From: Sipunculus nudus
Taxonomy: Eukaryota; Annelida; Sipuncula; Golfingiida; Sipunculidae
Length of the DNA: 64,000 nt
Direction: 5' to 3'
Assembly (NCBI GenBank): GCA_026874595.1
Contig: CM049309.1
Coordinates: forward strand, 52,242,079 to 52,306,078
Shown: piece by piece, positions 1-12,340 of the stretch
How the letters are laid out: each line of letters starts with the position of its first letter
Position numbering within the stretch: position 1 is the stretch's first letter
Position numbers and translations under genes: made by a program
Notes under the pieces: model-generated
Told to the model about the DNA's origin: nothing
Databases searched by the model: none
Seen by the model: the letters and a program-made list of their open reading frames with translations, nothing else

Positions 1-790
1 AGTTACAGATCGAGCTTGCGTTTCGTCCCAGTTGACCTAATTTTGATTGTTTTACGGCTCCTGAACATAGAAAATTTCATGTTAAATATAAATTTTCATG
101 ACAAATACACTTGTACAGACTTTTCTTCGCAATACCTGCAAATATTGGCCTGATTTTTGGTGTGTGGGCAGATAATGACCAGTTACAGATCGAGTTCACG
201 TTTTGTCCCAGTTGACCTACTTTTGACCATTTGACGGTGCTCTAGCATAGAAAATTTCATAAAAAAGTGCACATGTATGGACTTTTTTTCGCAGTGCCTG
301 CAGAAACGGGCCTGATTTTTGGTGTGTAGGCAGATAATGACCAGTTACAGATCGAGTTCTTGTTTTGTCCCAGTTGACCTACTTTTGACCATTTGACTGC
401 TCCTGAACATAGAAAGTTTCATGAAAAATAGAAATTTTCGTAACAAATGCATATGTACTGACTTTTTTTTCTCAGTGCCTGCAGATACCACCCTGATTTT
501 TTATGTGTGGGCAGATAATGACAGTTACAGATCGAGTTTGCGTTTCGTCCTGGTTGACCTACTTTTGATTGGTTTACGGCTCCTAAACATAAAAAATTTC
601 ATGAAAGACAGAAATTTTTATGGAAAATGCACATGTATGGACTTTTTTTCACAATGCCTGCATATACTGGCATGATTTTTGGTGTGTTGCTTGATAATGA
701 CCTGTTACAGATCGAGTTTGCATTTTGCCCTTGTTGACCTACTTTTGACCATACGACACCTCCTGAACTTAAAAAATTTTTCAAAATTTT
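1..790. repeat. Tandem repeat, ~160-180 bp unit, about 4.5 copies
   Basis: The phrase agttacagatcgag recurs at about 1, 181, 343, 521 and (as gttacagatcgag) 703. Each is followed by a tgacctacttttgac-like stretch and a 'gaacatagaaaatttcatg'-like segment, which sets a unit of 160-180 bp. The array starts outside the window. Short open frames inside it are not conserved between copies, so I do not call genes. Confidence 0.8.
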
Positions 791-846
791 ACAAATATTT
801 CTAATTTGCCCCAAGCGGGGGCATTCGTGTCGTTCCGACACATCTT
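791..846 (+). repeat. Hairpin end of the preceding repeat element
   Basis: A GC-richer stretch (ccccaagcgggggc) is followed by gtgtcgttccgacac, a perfect 6-bp stem with a 3-base loop, immediately after the tandem array. Hairpins at the end of an internal tandem array are typical of Helitron/Helentron-derived non-autonomous elements. I infer that this is the right terminus of an element starting outside the window. Confidence 0.4.
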
Positions 847-2384
847 GTTTGTTTATGTTTACATTATTTCAATATCAGTTTATTAGACCAAAGTATTAAG
901 TCATTCATTTGTGATTGAGCTTATCAGTCTGATATATTAGCATGCATGAGCTCATAAAAGAAAATAATGTGACCCACAGAACATTTACAAAACATGTATA
1001 ATATTGCCATGTAATATGGGTACTCTCTGAGAAGAAAAGTCCAAACAAAAGCATTAGAAGACAAATAGTTTCACTGTTACAGACTAACTTCCAAGTAATA
1101 TAAATGCAAACTAATGAATGACTGCACGGATTTTCCTTTAATTTGCTGTGTTCTTTTTTATAAACTACATTACTATCTGCTGTACAGGTAAAAAATTATC
1201 AGGTCTCATTTCCCATCCTTGAGGGCTAGAAACCACTTACCATATTCAACATAATGAGCGCCCCCACCAGTATATGCCAGCCAGATATTTCAGAGTAAAG
1301 TCTCAAAATGTTATTGGGATCTAGCTTTTATGTGTTGTGAGGTGACAAAAAATAAATATTCACACCATTGAAACTTTTTTCAATTATTTGATAGCATGTG
1401 TTTGAATTGGACCAAAGTAGTGTATGTATGGCAACAAACTGCATTCATTATTTGTTTTATTGCTGTGGGACTTCAGCATGAGCTGATTTGCCAGTGCATG
1501 ATTGATGAGCGCAGCAGATTGCAGGTCTTCAAGCTCATGGTCGCCTTAAAATTATATCTGAACTATCCAGACAGTGATCTTTTCTAGCAGAAAAACAAGT
1601 CCCTAAAAAATGAACCTGAAAAATTCCAAGGAAGCCAGCAGTTAGCAACATCTTCTTATTACAGGAGAGAACAAAAATATGAAGGAGAAATAAGTACCAT
1701 GCTCGCATTGTGGTTATATCAAAGGTGACTCTGGAGGACCGCTATACCCAGGCATATATCAAAACTGAACAAACAGTGTTATGATGTGTGAATTATGTCT
1801 ATTGTGTCCTTCAGAATACTGGCCATGTAGATCATTTTTGTGGGGAACTATGTTATATATTTACGATGCAAAGCCAGGGATAAATTGGTTTATCTAATGG
1901 AGCAGCCGCTTTAAATGTGCTTTCAGTGTGATAAACTTATTACTGTATGCTGATTAGGGCTGGATCAGCATGTGATTTACCGGGCCGGTTGGGGCCCTCA
2001 CAGCCATCACTGATCACTGCCAGAGATTAGCTCAGTGCTTTCTATAATGAATTCTTATGGTGCCCACTAGCATTTTAAAACTGGCTATGCAATATATTTG
2101 TATCTCATATATAAACAATAACTGAGTGAACACAAAACAGATATTATTTCCTACTTGTGTTTGGTAAAGAGTTAATAGTACTGGATAGTACTTCATATTA
2201 GGGGTGTAACAATGCATTGAAGAATTTATGCCGTCAATTGCAAGCCCTAGATTAAATTGTTAAGTTTGAGATATTTCTGTAGTAATGGTTAGGCCTTTTT
2301 TGTTCACTCTCTACATTCTGACAGATTTAAATGTGTAGCATATTTCAAATTTATGATTTAATGCAAAATAACTGTTAAGCAACC
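847..2384. other. No gene recognised
   Basis: AT-rich sequence without a convincing exon. A short frame near 1703-1768 contains a serine-protease-like GDSGGPLY motif (see findings), but the surrounding residues do not fit a functional exon. Confidence 0.5.
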
Positions 2385-2900
2385 TTGAATACTGGAAAAA
2401 TGCCTTTCAAGTTGTTTGGCCATCATTTGCAGAATATTGGTGACTGTGACCTACTTAATGGGGGTTTCCAAGAGATTTGGCCTTGGGCCTGCCTGCACAT
2501 TACATTAGATTTTTCTAGGTACAACAGTTCAAAACTGTGCTTGTTTGACTTTCAGGGTGGTGCTCAAATCATTATTTTTTTCTTTCTCATAGCTTGCAAC
2601 CTCTCTGGATATGGAGTAAGAAAATCCTAGGTCCAATGGGAAAATTTGCAGTCTGACTTTCAGAGTGCTCAAATTCTTGTTTTTGCCCATAGCTTGCAGA
2701 ATTGTGATCTAATTTAGGGCTACCAGGGAAACTGACCTAGAACCTGCCTGGAGGTTAAGTTGGATTTCTAGGTTCAGCTCCAATGGTTACATTTTGTACC
2801 TGCAGGGTGCTCAGAATCCTTTTTTTCTTGTAGCTTAATTAATACAGAATTAAATCACTGTGACCTGATAACTGCCAGCTGGCCAAACATTGGATAAACT
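2385..2900. repeat. Degenerate tandem repeat, ~130-150 bp unit
   Basis: Copies share 'gactttcag-g-gtgctcaaat' and 'catagcttgcag' segments (about 2550-2700 and 2780-2840). The same unit occurs in a longer array at about 41460-42180 and as a fragment at about 54230-54380. It is a dispersed, internally repeated element with no coding evidence. Confidence 0.5.
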
Positions 2901-2995
2901 ATGGACAAAGGATGACGTCTATGTGTAGTTAAGATGAGTAACAGTAGGCTTGGCTAAAAATCAAAGTCCAACCAGCCCCCATTACTGGGAAGTTC

Positions 2996-3094
2996 CTCCT
3001 TCACTCTCTCTCTCTTTTCCCTCTATTTCTTTCTTTTTCTCTCTCTCTCTTTCTCTCACTTTCTCTCTCTATATATGTGTGTGTGTATGTGTGT
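2996..3094. repeat. Pyrimidine-rich (TC)n followed by (TG)n simple sequence
   Basis: Imperfect tc/ttc runs over about 3000-3070 lead into tatatgtgtgtgtgtatgtgtg. This is a microsatellite. Confidence 0.8.
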
Positions 3095-4864
3095 AAATAT
3101 ATGTCACCATCACACGACAGATTTAAATTTAATCTTGCCTATCCTGCACTGTTGTCATAGAACTAACATAATTGAAATGCAATTGTCAGCAATCATGAAA
3201 ATTATTGTCTTATTTTCTAGTTTAATCTTATCAGACATGGTCTCTTTTGGTACAATGTATAATGTGAGTCCTCATACAAGAAAATAATTATTTCAAGCAA
3301 GTATAAGTATATTCAAATCCATATTATAAAATTTACAGTGTAACTCCACCCATGAAGAGTATGATCTTACAATTCCATGTGTCTAAATCTTAAGGCTATA
3401 CGATAAAATTATTCTGCTATTGACTCAAGGCAAAATTATGGTGCAAGAAAGCAATTGTTTTTCTTTACCGGTTGAGACAACAGCTTGCCTAGAGAATACA
3501 CACAATTGCTTCAATTCTTAAAATGTATGGTATATATGATCAACACAAAATTTAGTCCATTTCCAAACCTTTAAGAATTCTTTGAGGGAATTTGTGCCAT
3601 AGTACAAATTAGCAACACCACCAAAGAACCTGGTCTTCATTTGCAAAAAAAAGTAAAATTTTTGGCTGTTAGCTTTTTAATTGGAATTATTGTAATGTAA
3701 CTGTGACTAAGCAACTAAGAAAAGCTAATCTAATATTTCTCTGCGAATTTTGATAAAATGTGAATATAAATGAAATGATGCAAAGGATTTCCTTTAAAAG
3801 GATTTACTCAATAAAAAAAATCTGTACATTATATATACATTTTATGCATTATATTAATATATAAAAATGAATGTAATGGATCAGTTATCAAAATATATTT
3901 AACTGCATGTTCCTAAATTTTTACAAATTAATGAGCAAAAATTCAACAAAAATTATTTATGAAATTAAGTCCCTCATAATGCATAATATCAAGTTTCATT
4001 TATCACACGCTGATGGCATTTATTAGACCTGACAGGCAAGAACTGAAAGCATACTTTAGAGGAAACTGTTTTAGAGCCAATTCATTTATGCTGGAGCTTG
4101 GCTTTAGTAATTACCAAGCAAAGAGTAACAGGATACTGTGTGTAAAATCAACCCAGGCCTCACTGTCATATGAATAGTGATTGGGGATCGAGCTACAGTT
4201 TCGAAACTCTAGGGCTGGGATGATGACCGATATCCTGGATCATCACAATATCTGACAGCTGAAATTTTTGTAACATTAACTTCTCTGTTATCATAATATC
4301 ATGTTTTGTGTTTTGTCAGTAGTTTGGGTGTACAAACATGCCCTTTTAGGATTGTTTAAAAAAAATGGCATCACCTGGGTCTTTCTGTCTTCAGGAAATT
4401 ATTTGTTTTCAAAGATATTGTTTATTTTTATGAGGTTCATGAAATTCTATATTAACGTAATCCTTATAATAATGAAAATATATGGCTATTTGTATGTTTA
4501 AAATGATGGTGATGGACACACTGATGGAATCATGTTCTTCAAAAACTCCAGCTTATAGGTATTTAGTCTCAAACACATGGCAAAAAGCACTGGCAATTGT
4601 GATCTGGTGACAAATGCTGTAGTTCCTGAATCAGATACTGATATAACAATATCTCAACACACTGCTATAAATTGATATAATTATCATGATATAAATACTG
4701 ATATCTTCCCAACCCTACCAAACTCCCAGAAGGTAATTTTACTGCATATTAACTGGAACATTAGGACCATTTAGTTAATATATCCTATGATGTGGCTCTT
4801 CTCCAAACAATACAGATGTAAAATTCAGAAAAAAATAAAGGAACTACATTGTCATGTATTACTG
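3095..4864. other. No gene recognised
   Basis: Very AT-rich. I saw no exon with paired splice signals and no recognisable protein. Confidence 0.45.
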
Positions 4865-4867
4865 TTA

Positions 4868-4990
4868 CGAAGATAAATAAATCAGGGGGAAGTTCTGGGC
4901 TAATCTGGGTCAGGAACCCATAACGGTGGCGCACAAGTCCGGCGTACCAACCGCTTTGCTAGAAAAGCATGTTTCAGTTCAGTCCGCTTT
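4868..4990 (-). repeat. tRNA-derived SINE-like copy
   Basis: On the minus strand the sequence passes through an A-box-like 'agcggttggtacgcc' region and a B-box-like 'gggttcctgacccag' region. It is about 80% identical by eye to the copy at 5119-5245 (shared agataaataaatcagggg, cataacggtggc and gctagaaaagcatg). The two directly repeated copies lie about 250 bp apart. Confidence 0.5.
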
Positions 4991-5118
4991 TGTGTCAACC
5001 CATAACACACCCTCTCTTAAGAGCGTTCTATCAGAACAAGACTAATTATCCCTGTGGTCAAACTTTGGTGAGCTCCCTTGGCCACAAAGTTTTACCACCA
5101 TCCAGGACGAGCCCCCAT

Positions 5119-5245
5119 TTTGTTACAAAGATAAATAAATCAGGGGAAAATTCTGGGCTGATCCGGGATTTAAACCCATAACGGTGGCCCACAAGTCTGT
5201 TGACCAACTGCTTCGCTAGAAAAGCATGCTTCACTAGCCAGACAG
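5119..5245 (-). repeat. tRNA-derived SINE-like copy, second of a direct pair
   Basis: The reverse complement reads gaagcagttggtcaacagac (A-box position), then gggtttaaatcccgg (B box, close to GGTTCGAATCC). Spacing between the boxes fits a tRNA head. It is paired with the copy at 4868-4990. Confidence 0.55.
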
Positions 5246-5304
5246 ATAGGTCTGCCTTTATGTAAACTCATAACATTACTATTTCATGTAACTCTTAGCC
5301 AGCT

Positions 5305-5635
5305 GTTTGCGGGTGCGGTGATGTTATGGATAAGGTGCCATGCTCTTGATCCAGAGGTTGTGAGTTCCAATCCACGTCAGACCCCCACTGTGCCAAGACC
5401 CTTTGGCAAGGTCCCAACTGCAAGTTTGCCTCTGTTCACCCAGCAGTAGATACGGGTACCAGTAACCAGTATATACTAGGTAAGTTATCTGTGATGGACT
5501 AGCGTCCCATCCAGGAGGACTTTTGACTCCTAAGTGGCGTCACGCTACTGAAACTGGGATAAGCTCCAGCCTGATGAGCCATTAGGTTTGGGTGTTTAAG
5601 CCCAACAGACTTAAATTACCTTTATCTTTAGCTGC
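5305..5635 (+). repeat. tRNA-derived SINE, V-SINE/DeuSINE-like
   Basis: The head carries tggataaggtgccatgctc (A box) and gttgtgagttccaatcc (B box), the two internal RNA polymerase III promoter elements. The body contains gatggactagcgtcccatcc and the 3' part tgggataagctccagc. Both resemble segments I associate with broadly distributed metazoan SINEs of the V-SINE/DeuSINE group. The tail is ttacctttatcttta. I am confident of a tRNA-headed SINE and less so of the family. Confidence 0.7.
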
Positions 5636-5752
5636 TATAGGTGGGGGCAACTGTGAAAAATCTCACTGCACCTCGATCATCTGAGGTTGAACTCATGACC
5701 TCCAGGGTTTGAGTCATGTGCTCTACCCGTTAACCACAGAAGATCCACTGAT
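5636..5752 (-). repeat. tRNA-derived SINE head, reverse orientation
   Basis: The minus strand reads tggttaacgggtagagcac (A box) and gaggtcatgagttcaacctc (B box) with tRNA-like spacing. It lies head-on against the plus-strand SINE ending at about 5635. Confidence 0.55.
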
Positions 5753-8700
5753 ATCATCTTGCTTCTGCACAGTAGGAGCAATTGATATTTTTTATTTTCA
5801 TATTTATATTCATTTTATGCAGGTGAATTTTTACTCAACCATATGACCAAAATTCCAAGAAGAAGAAAAAAAGATAACAAACTCCATAGAATTAACCATC
5901 AGACATCTGTAGACTTTTTAATAAGTATGGCTGTCATCAGCACTTTAAAAGATGATCATATTTTATACTTTATCATGAATGATATAACATTATTGTCAAC
6001 TTGGTGCCATATATTAGTATGTGCAAGTAATTTATCATCAGTGTGACTGCTACAGTAACAAAGGCAACAGCAACGCATCCTCAGGAGAATTGCACCCCAA
6101 ATATACCACAAGAGCGGAATTGATCTAGACTTTAGTCCCAATAATTACTGGAATTGGGGCTAAATTATTTATGCAAAGCCATTCTGCCTGTCGGCCCAGC
6201 CTTTTGAATACCAACACAAATTACCCTATCACATGTGTTAGCCAGGGACTAATATCTAAGCATTTCCTGCGCCAGGATCAGCTTGTGTCAGCAAACCAGT
6301 AAATCGTTGCAGGCACTTTTGGGTACAAATTCTTGACTCTTCATTTCAGGGAAATGTCATTTTCTCTTTAGAATGTTATGTAGAATTAGAAAATTTTGTG
6401 GCTTAATTATTGGTAGTTTTGTTTTTAAAAGCATTATTTTGGGTTAATTATTAAATGTTATTTTTAGATAAAATGAGATAAATTAAGGAAGTGTCCAAAA
6501 TATTGGAAAAGGGGGTGGGAATTCAGCCCATGAAGACTATAAGAAAACATTAAAAAGGTCCTCAGGGCTAGAAAAGGGAGGGGTCTGTAGGCCTTAACAA
6601 TTTTTTTGAAACGTAGCTTAACAAAAAGTTGGTGATCCTGAAAAATGATTGCTCATGCTGACATTAATTGTTATGTATAAGGTATATGAAATATTCAATA
6701 ATTCAACATTAATCAAATGATCATTGGTCTATAAATTTTTTCGATCATCGAACATGATTTTTCAACCAATTTCTACCACTGTTCTGCACAGGTTTGGAGA
6801 TGTCAGAGTGATAATGATGTCAACCATCAAATATGTAGTTTTAACAAATGTTTATCAGGTGCTTAAATTCACAGATAGAAATTGCAGAATCTGTATCACA
6901 GAATCCACTGCCTACATTCAATGACATAATCTGAGGCTCTAAAGAATCCATCAGTCTTCCTTTCTGTTCTTTGGTAGGGTTGGAACAGTTACTGATTTCC
7001 ACAATACTCACATTGTGTGATATCACATTAATCTTACATATTGTTAACTTTCCTATTATTGTGAAATCATGATATATATTGTTGTCCATGGTTTTGTACA
7101 CAAACTTGCCCTTTAAGGAATATTAGCACAATTAAGATAATATTAAAAGCATCACCATTGTCTTTCTGTGTCTAGAAAAAAGTATGTTCGAGAATAACAT
7201 TTCTTTTAAGGAGTCGCTTGATATCCTGTACAGAACTAATCATTATATTGTAGAAAATATGTCTAGTTAAAAACCCTTGTCTGTATTTCATACCCAGTAA
7301 TAATAAAGTAAAACTTGCATGAGCCAAATCTCCTTGTCAGAATTTCTGCCATTCCTACTTGTTTAGGACTTTAAAGGTTATTTACTTTATACATCAAATA
7401 TATGTTATATAAAGAAATTAAAAGAATTCCAATATTTTTCTATTGTTTTTAAAAGAAAACAACTTGGAATTTCACAAGAAAACATTGACAAGTATATATA
7501 ATCACAGAGAGTAGGGTGATTCCACGCTAGGTGCCAGGACCATGTCTAGACAGGTCAGTGTGTTTATATTCTGTCCACATGCTGTGTGACAGGGGGCAGC
7601 CATTGCTCTCGTTCTTACTGATTTAAAGGCTGACTTTAATCTGAGCATGGCTAGTTCACAAAGAAGGCTTGTGCTACAGGGGCTAGGTCAGTGTCTGCTC
7701 ATCTTAAATGTGGCAATCACCAGTTCCAATTAGCTCCCACGGCTCCGTGTACATGTTTGTTTGTCTATGTACAAGAAATCTTACTCATTTGTTGAAGGAT
7801 ATATGCATAGGATGGGTCTGGGGAATAAATGATTAAGTTTACAAAGAAAAAGGCCACGATGTAAGGTTGATTAAGTTTATGAAGAGATATAGTTTTTGAG
7901 GAATTAACCCTTGATGAAATTTATGAAGAGATCAGCATTGAGGAAGGCTTGATTAATTTATGAAGACATGTAGGGCTTGAGGAAAACTTGACTATATATG
8001 TAAAGAGATAGGCCATGAGAAAAACTTGATTAAATTTATGAATAGATATAGGATTTGAGGAAAACCTGACTAAATATGTGAAGAGATACCAGTAGGCCTT
8101 GAGGGAAAGCTGATTAAATTAATAAAGGGATAGGTCTTGGGAAGATTTTATTAAATTAATAAAGAGATAGACTGTGAGAAAGATTTGATTATGGCGCAAA
8201 GAATCTTTCTAGAAAAAATTCCTTCATGTAAAATTGTATTAAAATTGTGTAAAAATTTGTATTAGGTTCATAGTTCTTTCTAAAGGTATATGTATTAATG
8301 AATTACATTCATTTTCATGTGAAGATTGAGGAAAACCATATAAATTTAAGTGCTAGAATTATCCAGTAAAATAGTTTGCTTTCACATAACATTATAACTG
8401 TGCCGCATATTTCCAGACATTTGACCTCGTGACCCAGACACAACGTCACTTTCTTTTGGCAAATCAGACTGAATGAAAGCTCATTTTCATATCACGAAGG
8501 CTTATGTTATTTAGTATTAAACTTCTTCATAACCTTTTTTAGCGAAACATAACAATGGTTCTACTTTTCCATCGTGCAGACGGCGATTACCCAGAATCAG
8601 GTTTTGGTAAATGTTGTGGTTATTTCAGATCTAGAAATGTGTATATGTCTCTATATACATCTGTCTGTCTAGTTGTGTACAAGAATCAAAAGAAGTTTTG

Positions 8701-8984
8701 ATGGGTTTAAAAATAAATTTTTTTCTAGATATTGGAAGTTGACTCAACATTTGAGCTGAGCCATTATCTTTGCCATCAGTCTCAAGAATACTTTTCACAG
8801 GTCTGAGTCTTATCTTAAAGTCTCTGTGTAATGAAGCCTCAAGGAATACTGGTATGGGAAGACAAGATTTGTTTTCTTTCTTTCTCTTTCATTATTGTAA
8901 ACTATTGAATCATAAGGATATATAAGGGCAGACAGGCTCTCCTACACAAATCATCCTGTTAGTCTTATCATAGGGAATCCTCTG
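5753..8984. other. No gene recognised; degenerate ~70-bp repeats at 7830-8190
   Basis: Between about 7830 and 8190 a phrase like 'gattaaatttatgaagagatagg-ttgaggaaa' recurs five or more times at roughly 60-70 bp spacing, a decayed tandem repeat. The rest is AT-rich with no convincing exon. Confidence 0.45.
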
Positions 8985-9420
8985 TGCTGAAAATACAGTG
9001 AAATCTTGCTAACATGACCACCTGTGGCTCCACCTATATTCACGTTCATGCTGCAGACCTCCATGCTAATATCTCAGGACTGGTTTCCAGATCCTCCTGC
9101 AATTTGCATGGGTATATATCTCTCACACAGTGCTATATCATATGCAAAACTGGTGGCGCCATCTGCAACCATTTTTGCACAGTGTTCTTCTGTTTGTCTG
9201 TCTGTTTTTTGTTTCTGTTTGGCAGTGGTTTGACTTAACTGCCTAAAATTTTGCATGTGTATAGATCATGGATAATTTTTCAATTTTATGGCAGGTGGCA
9301 CCACCGACATTAACATTTACGTGGCAGACATGCCTGTCAAGTCTTATCATACTATCAGTATCATAGGGAATCCTGCTGCAAATACAGTGTTATCATGCTA
9401 TTATGACCACCTGCTGGACC
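8985..9420. repeat. Fragment of the GGTGGCGCCACC tandem-repeat family
   Basis: The phrases 'ctgcagac-tccatgctaatatctc', 'aactggtggcgcca', 'ctgcaaccatttttgcacagtg' and 'tgtttgtctgtctg' match monomers of the array at 10.0-11.9 kb. Overlapping short frames here follow the repeat and are not genes. Confidence 0.6.
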
Positions 9421-9569
9421 AGCCAAACTGGTCATGTTAGTGGGGTGTTGTGTTTGTGAGAGGTTTTCTGGGACCAAACAAAAGGAGTCATCTCAGCAGG
9501 GATGGTTGTCAAAGGGGGGAGGTCACCAGGCAAGATTTAACTGTATATGGGTGCAAAATATTTTCCTTT

Positions 9570-12042
9570 TTAGCGAACCTGTGAGCTAATGCGATGGTGT
9601 GGTGTCGTTCGTTGAACGTCATGTGTCGTGTGTCGTGCATGGTGCGTCGTCTGTACTTTAATCATAGCTATCTCAAAAATGGCAGAAGCTAACATCACCA
9701 AATTTTTTGCAAATAATCAGTCATCTAAAAAACTCTATCGGATTTTTTTCATCTAACTCATTTTCTTAGATTTTATAGGAAAAAAGCTAAAAAAGCTTTA
9801 AAAATCTTCTTCTCCGAAACTTTCCAGCCAAATTGTCCAATATTTCACAGAAATGATCCCTGGAACAATCTCTCTCAAGTTTGTTCGAATAGTTCCAGTT
9901 CAGAGATTTTTGGCTGAGTTACAGGAGGTTGAACTTGGTCACCTGTCCAAAAAAGCACACTAAAATAAAAATCTCAGAAATGGCTAGAGCTATAATCACC
10001 AAATTTTATACCAATGTTTGTCACATATGTCAAATCTGAAATTGAGGTATTGGTGGCGCCACCTACATTGATGGTTTTTTACAAGCCAAAATGTAATTTT
10101 AAAGTCTTCTAGCTCATACACTGATTTATGATAAAACTGTTAAGCTGATTGGTTTAAACTTTACAAGAATTATTCTATGGTAGGGTTCTGCCAGTTTTAT
10201 ATGGATGGATTGGGTAAATACAGCTTTAAAAAGCAATGTAGCCAATTGAAAAAGGCTTTCTGTGTTTGAAAACAGATTTGACAACATGCTGAGTTTCAGC
10301 AGCCAAGTCAAGAGGTCACTCAGTACAAACAGGTGGGGTCCAGAAATCACCATTGCAACTGACCTGGCTCTGAAGTCTAGACACAATGTCTAGATGCAGA
10401 ATTTCCAGATTATTGGAACTATATCTTTCAACTGTTTGAAAAAAGTTAATTTGCATTTTAAGCGATTTTCGGGTTTATCATCAGGTCACATGTGAACTGC
10501 TGCGCCCTCATTTTTGGTTGACCTCTGACCTTTCCTTGCTGCCCAGCATCCATTTGTGCATCTGTTTCCACACATAAACCCACATATCTCATGAACCGTT
10601 TGACCTATCAGGAAAATTATTTTTATACAAATGTAGCCCTTGGATAGCTTTATAACATACACAAAAAATGGTGGCGCCACCTGCAACCATGTTTGCACAG
10701 TGTCCATCTGTTCATCTGCCTTGGGTTAAAATCACACATAACTCTGCAGTGAATAGACTGATTCACCTGAAATTCGGCATGCGTATACATCCTTGATAGC
10801 TTTCTTGATTTAATGACAGGTGGCGCCACCTACATTCATATTCACACTGCAGACATCCAAGCTCATATCTTGTGAACCGTTTGACCGATCAGGACAAAAT
10901 TTTGCATATGTATAGATCTCACATAGCTCTTTATCATACACAAAACTGGAGGGACCACCTGCAACCATTTTTGCACAGCGTCTGTCTGTTTGTCTGACGT
11001 GGGCTAAAATCACTCGTATCTCTGTAGTTGTTTGACATAACTGCTTAAAATTTTGCAGGTTTATACATCCTGGACAGCTTTCTTGATTTTATGACATGTG
11101 GTGCCACATATCTCATGAACCGTTTGACCTATCAGGAAAATTATTTTTATACAAATGTAGCCCTTGGATAGCTTTATAACATACGCAAAACGGGTGGCAC
11201 CACCTGCAACCATTTTTGCACAGCGTCCGTCTCTTTGTCTGCAATGGGATAATATCACTCATATCTCAGCAGTGGTTTGACATATTTGCCTAAAATTTTG
11301 CAGTTTTATACATCCTGGACAGCTTTCTTGATTTTATGACAGGTGGCGCCACCTACATTCTTATTTACGCTGCAGACATCCAAGCTCATTTCTCGGGAAT
11401 CATTTGACCGATTGGGCCAAAATTTTGCATGTGTATGGATCTCACATAGGTCTTTATCATACACAAAACTGGAGGGACCACCTGCAACCATTTTTGCACA
11501 GCGTCTGTCTGTTTGTCTGCCGTGGGCTAAAATCACTCGTATCTCTGTAGTTGTTTGACATAACTGCTTAAAATTTTGCAGGTTTATACATCCTGGACAG
11601 CTTTCTTGATTTTATGACATATGGTGCCACCTACATTCTAGTTTATGCTGCAGACATCCATGCTCATATCTCGGTAACCATTGGACTGATTGGGCCAAAA
11701 TTGTGCATGTGTTTAGATCTCACATAGGTCTTTATCATACTCAAAACTGGAGGGGCCACCTGCAACCATTTTGCACAGTGTCTGTCTGTTTGTCTGCCAT
11801 GGGCTAAAATCACTCATATACATGTAGTGGTTTGACTTCGCATATGTATACAACTTGGACAGCTTTCTGGATTTGTGGTAGGTGGCACAACCTACATTCA
11901 CATTTAGGCAGCAGACATTCATGCTAATATGCAACACACCTCACTCTATTTCCCCTTGCCACTCAATCCATGCCTCACTCCACCCATTCCACTCTGATTT
12001 TGGTGGATACTTGTAGTCGCTTGTTGACTACCCGTATTCTAG
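9570..12042 (+). mobile_element. Helitron/Helentron-like non-autonomous element with internal tandem array (copy 1)
   Basis: The left end is tttttagcgaacctgtgagc. The right end has a hairpin (GTAGTC at 12013-12018, GACTAC at 12026-12031), 7 bases, then CTAG at 12039-12042 followed by T. A hairpin a few bases before a CTRR end and T is the classical Helitron 3' signature. The middle (10.05-11.9 kb) is an array of ~260-bp units built of two related halves, each centred on GGTGGCGCCACC or a derivative. Bivalve 'pearl' elements and Drosophila DINE-1-like elements share this plan. An inverted second copy lies at 37161-39428. No Rep-helicase coding sequence is visible, so it would depend on enzymes from elsewhere. 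The left boundary is approximate. Confidence 0.65.
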
Positions 12043-12340
12043 TTTTTATGCATTTTTTCTCTATTTTTGAGATATATAAATACAAACACAATCTTCGCCT
12101 GTTGGTTAATCTGTTTGATGCTTCAGTTGAATGGGTATATACTACCATTCTGATGATAAATTTCCTTTTGTGAATCTCTTCCCAGTCAGCTGAGCATCAT
12201 GATCCATGGGTCACTTGTTCTTTCTAACAGTGTGAGGAGAAGGGTAGACAACATGAGAAACAATTTAATTCATCTCTTTAAATTCTGTTACAGTTATCTC
12301 TCTAACACTGATAAAAAATCCTCCAAGGAGGAAGAAATAT
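12043..12340. other. Spacer between Helitron-like element and 27-bp satellite
   Basis: It contains a cagctgagcatcatgatccatgggtcacttgtt motif at about 12186-12220 that recurs, sometimes inverted, at about 21225, 27948 and 62630. No exon is seen. Confidence 0.4.
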
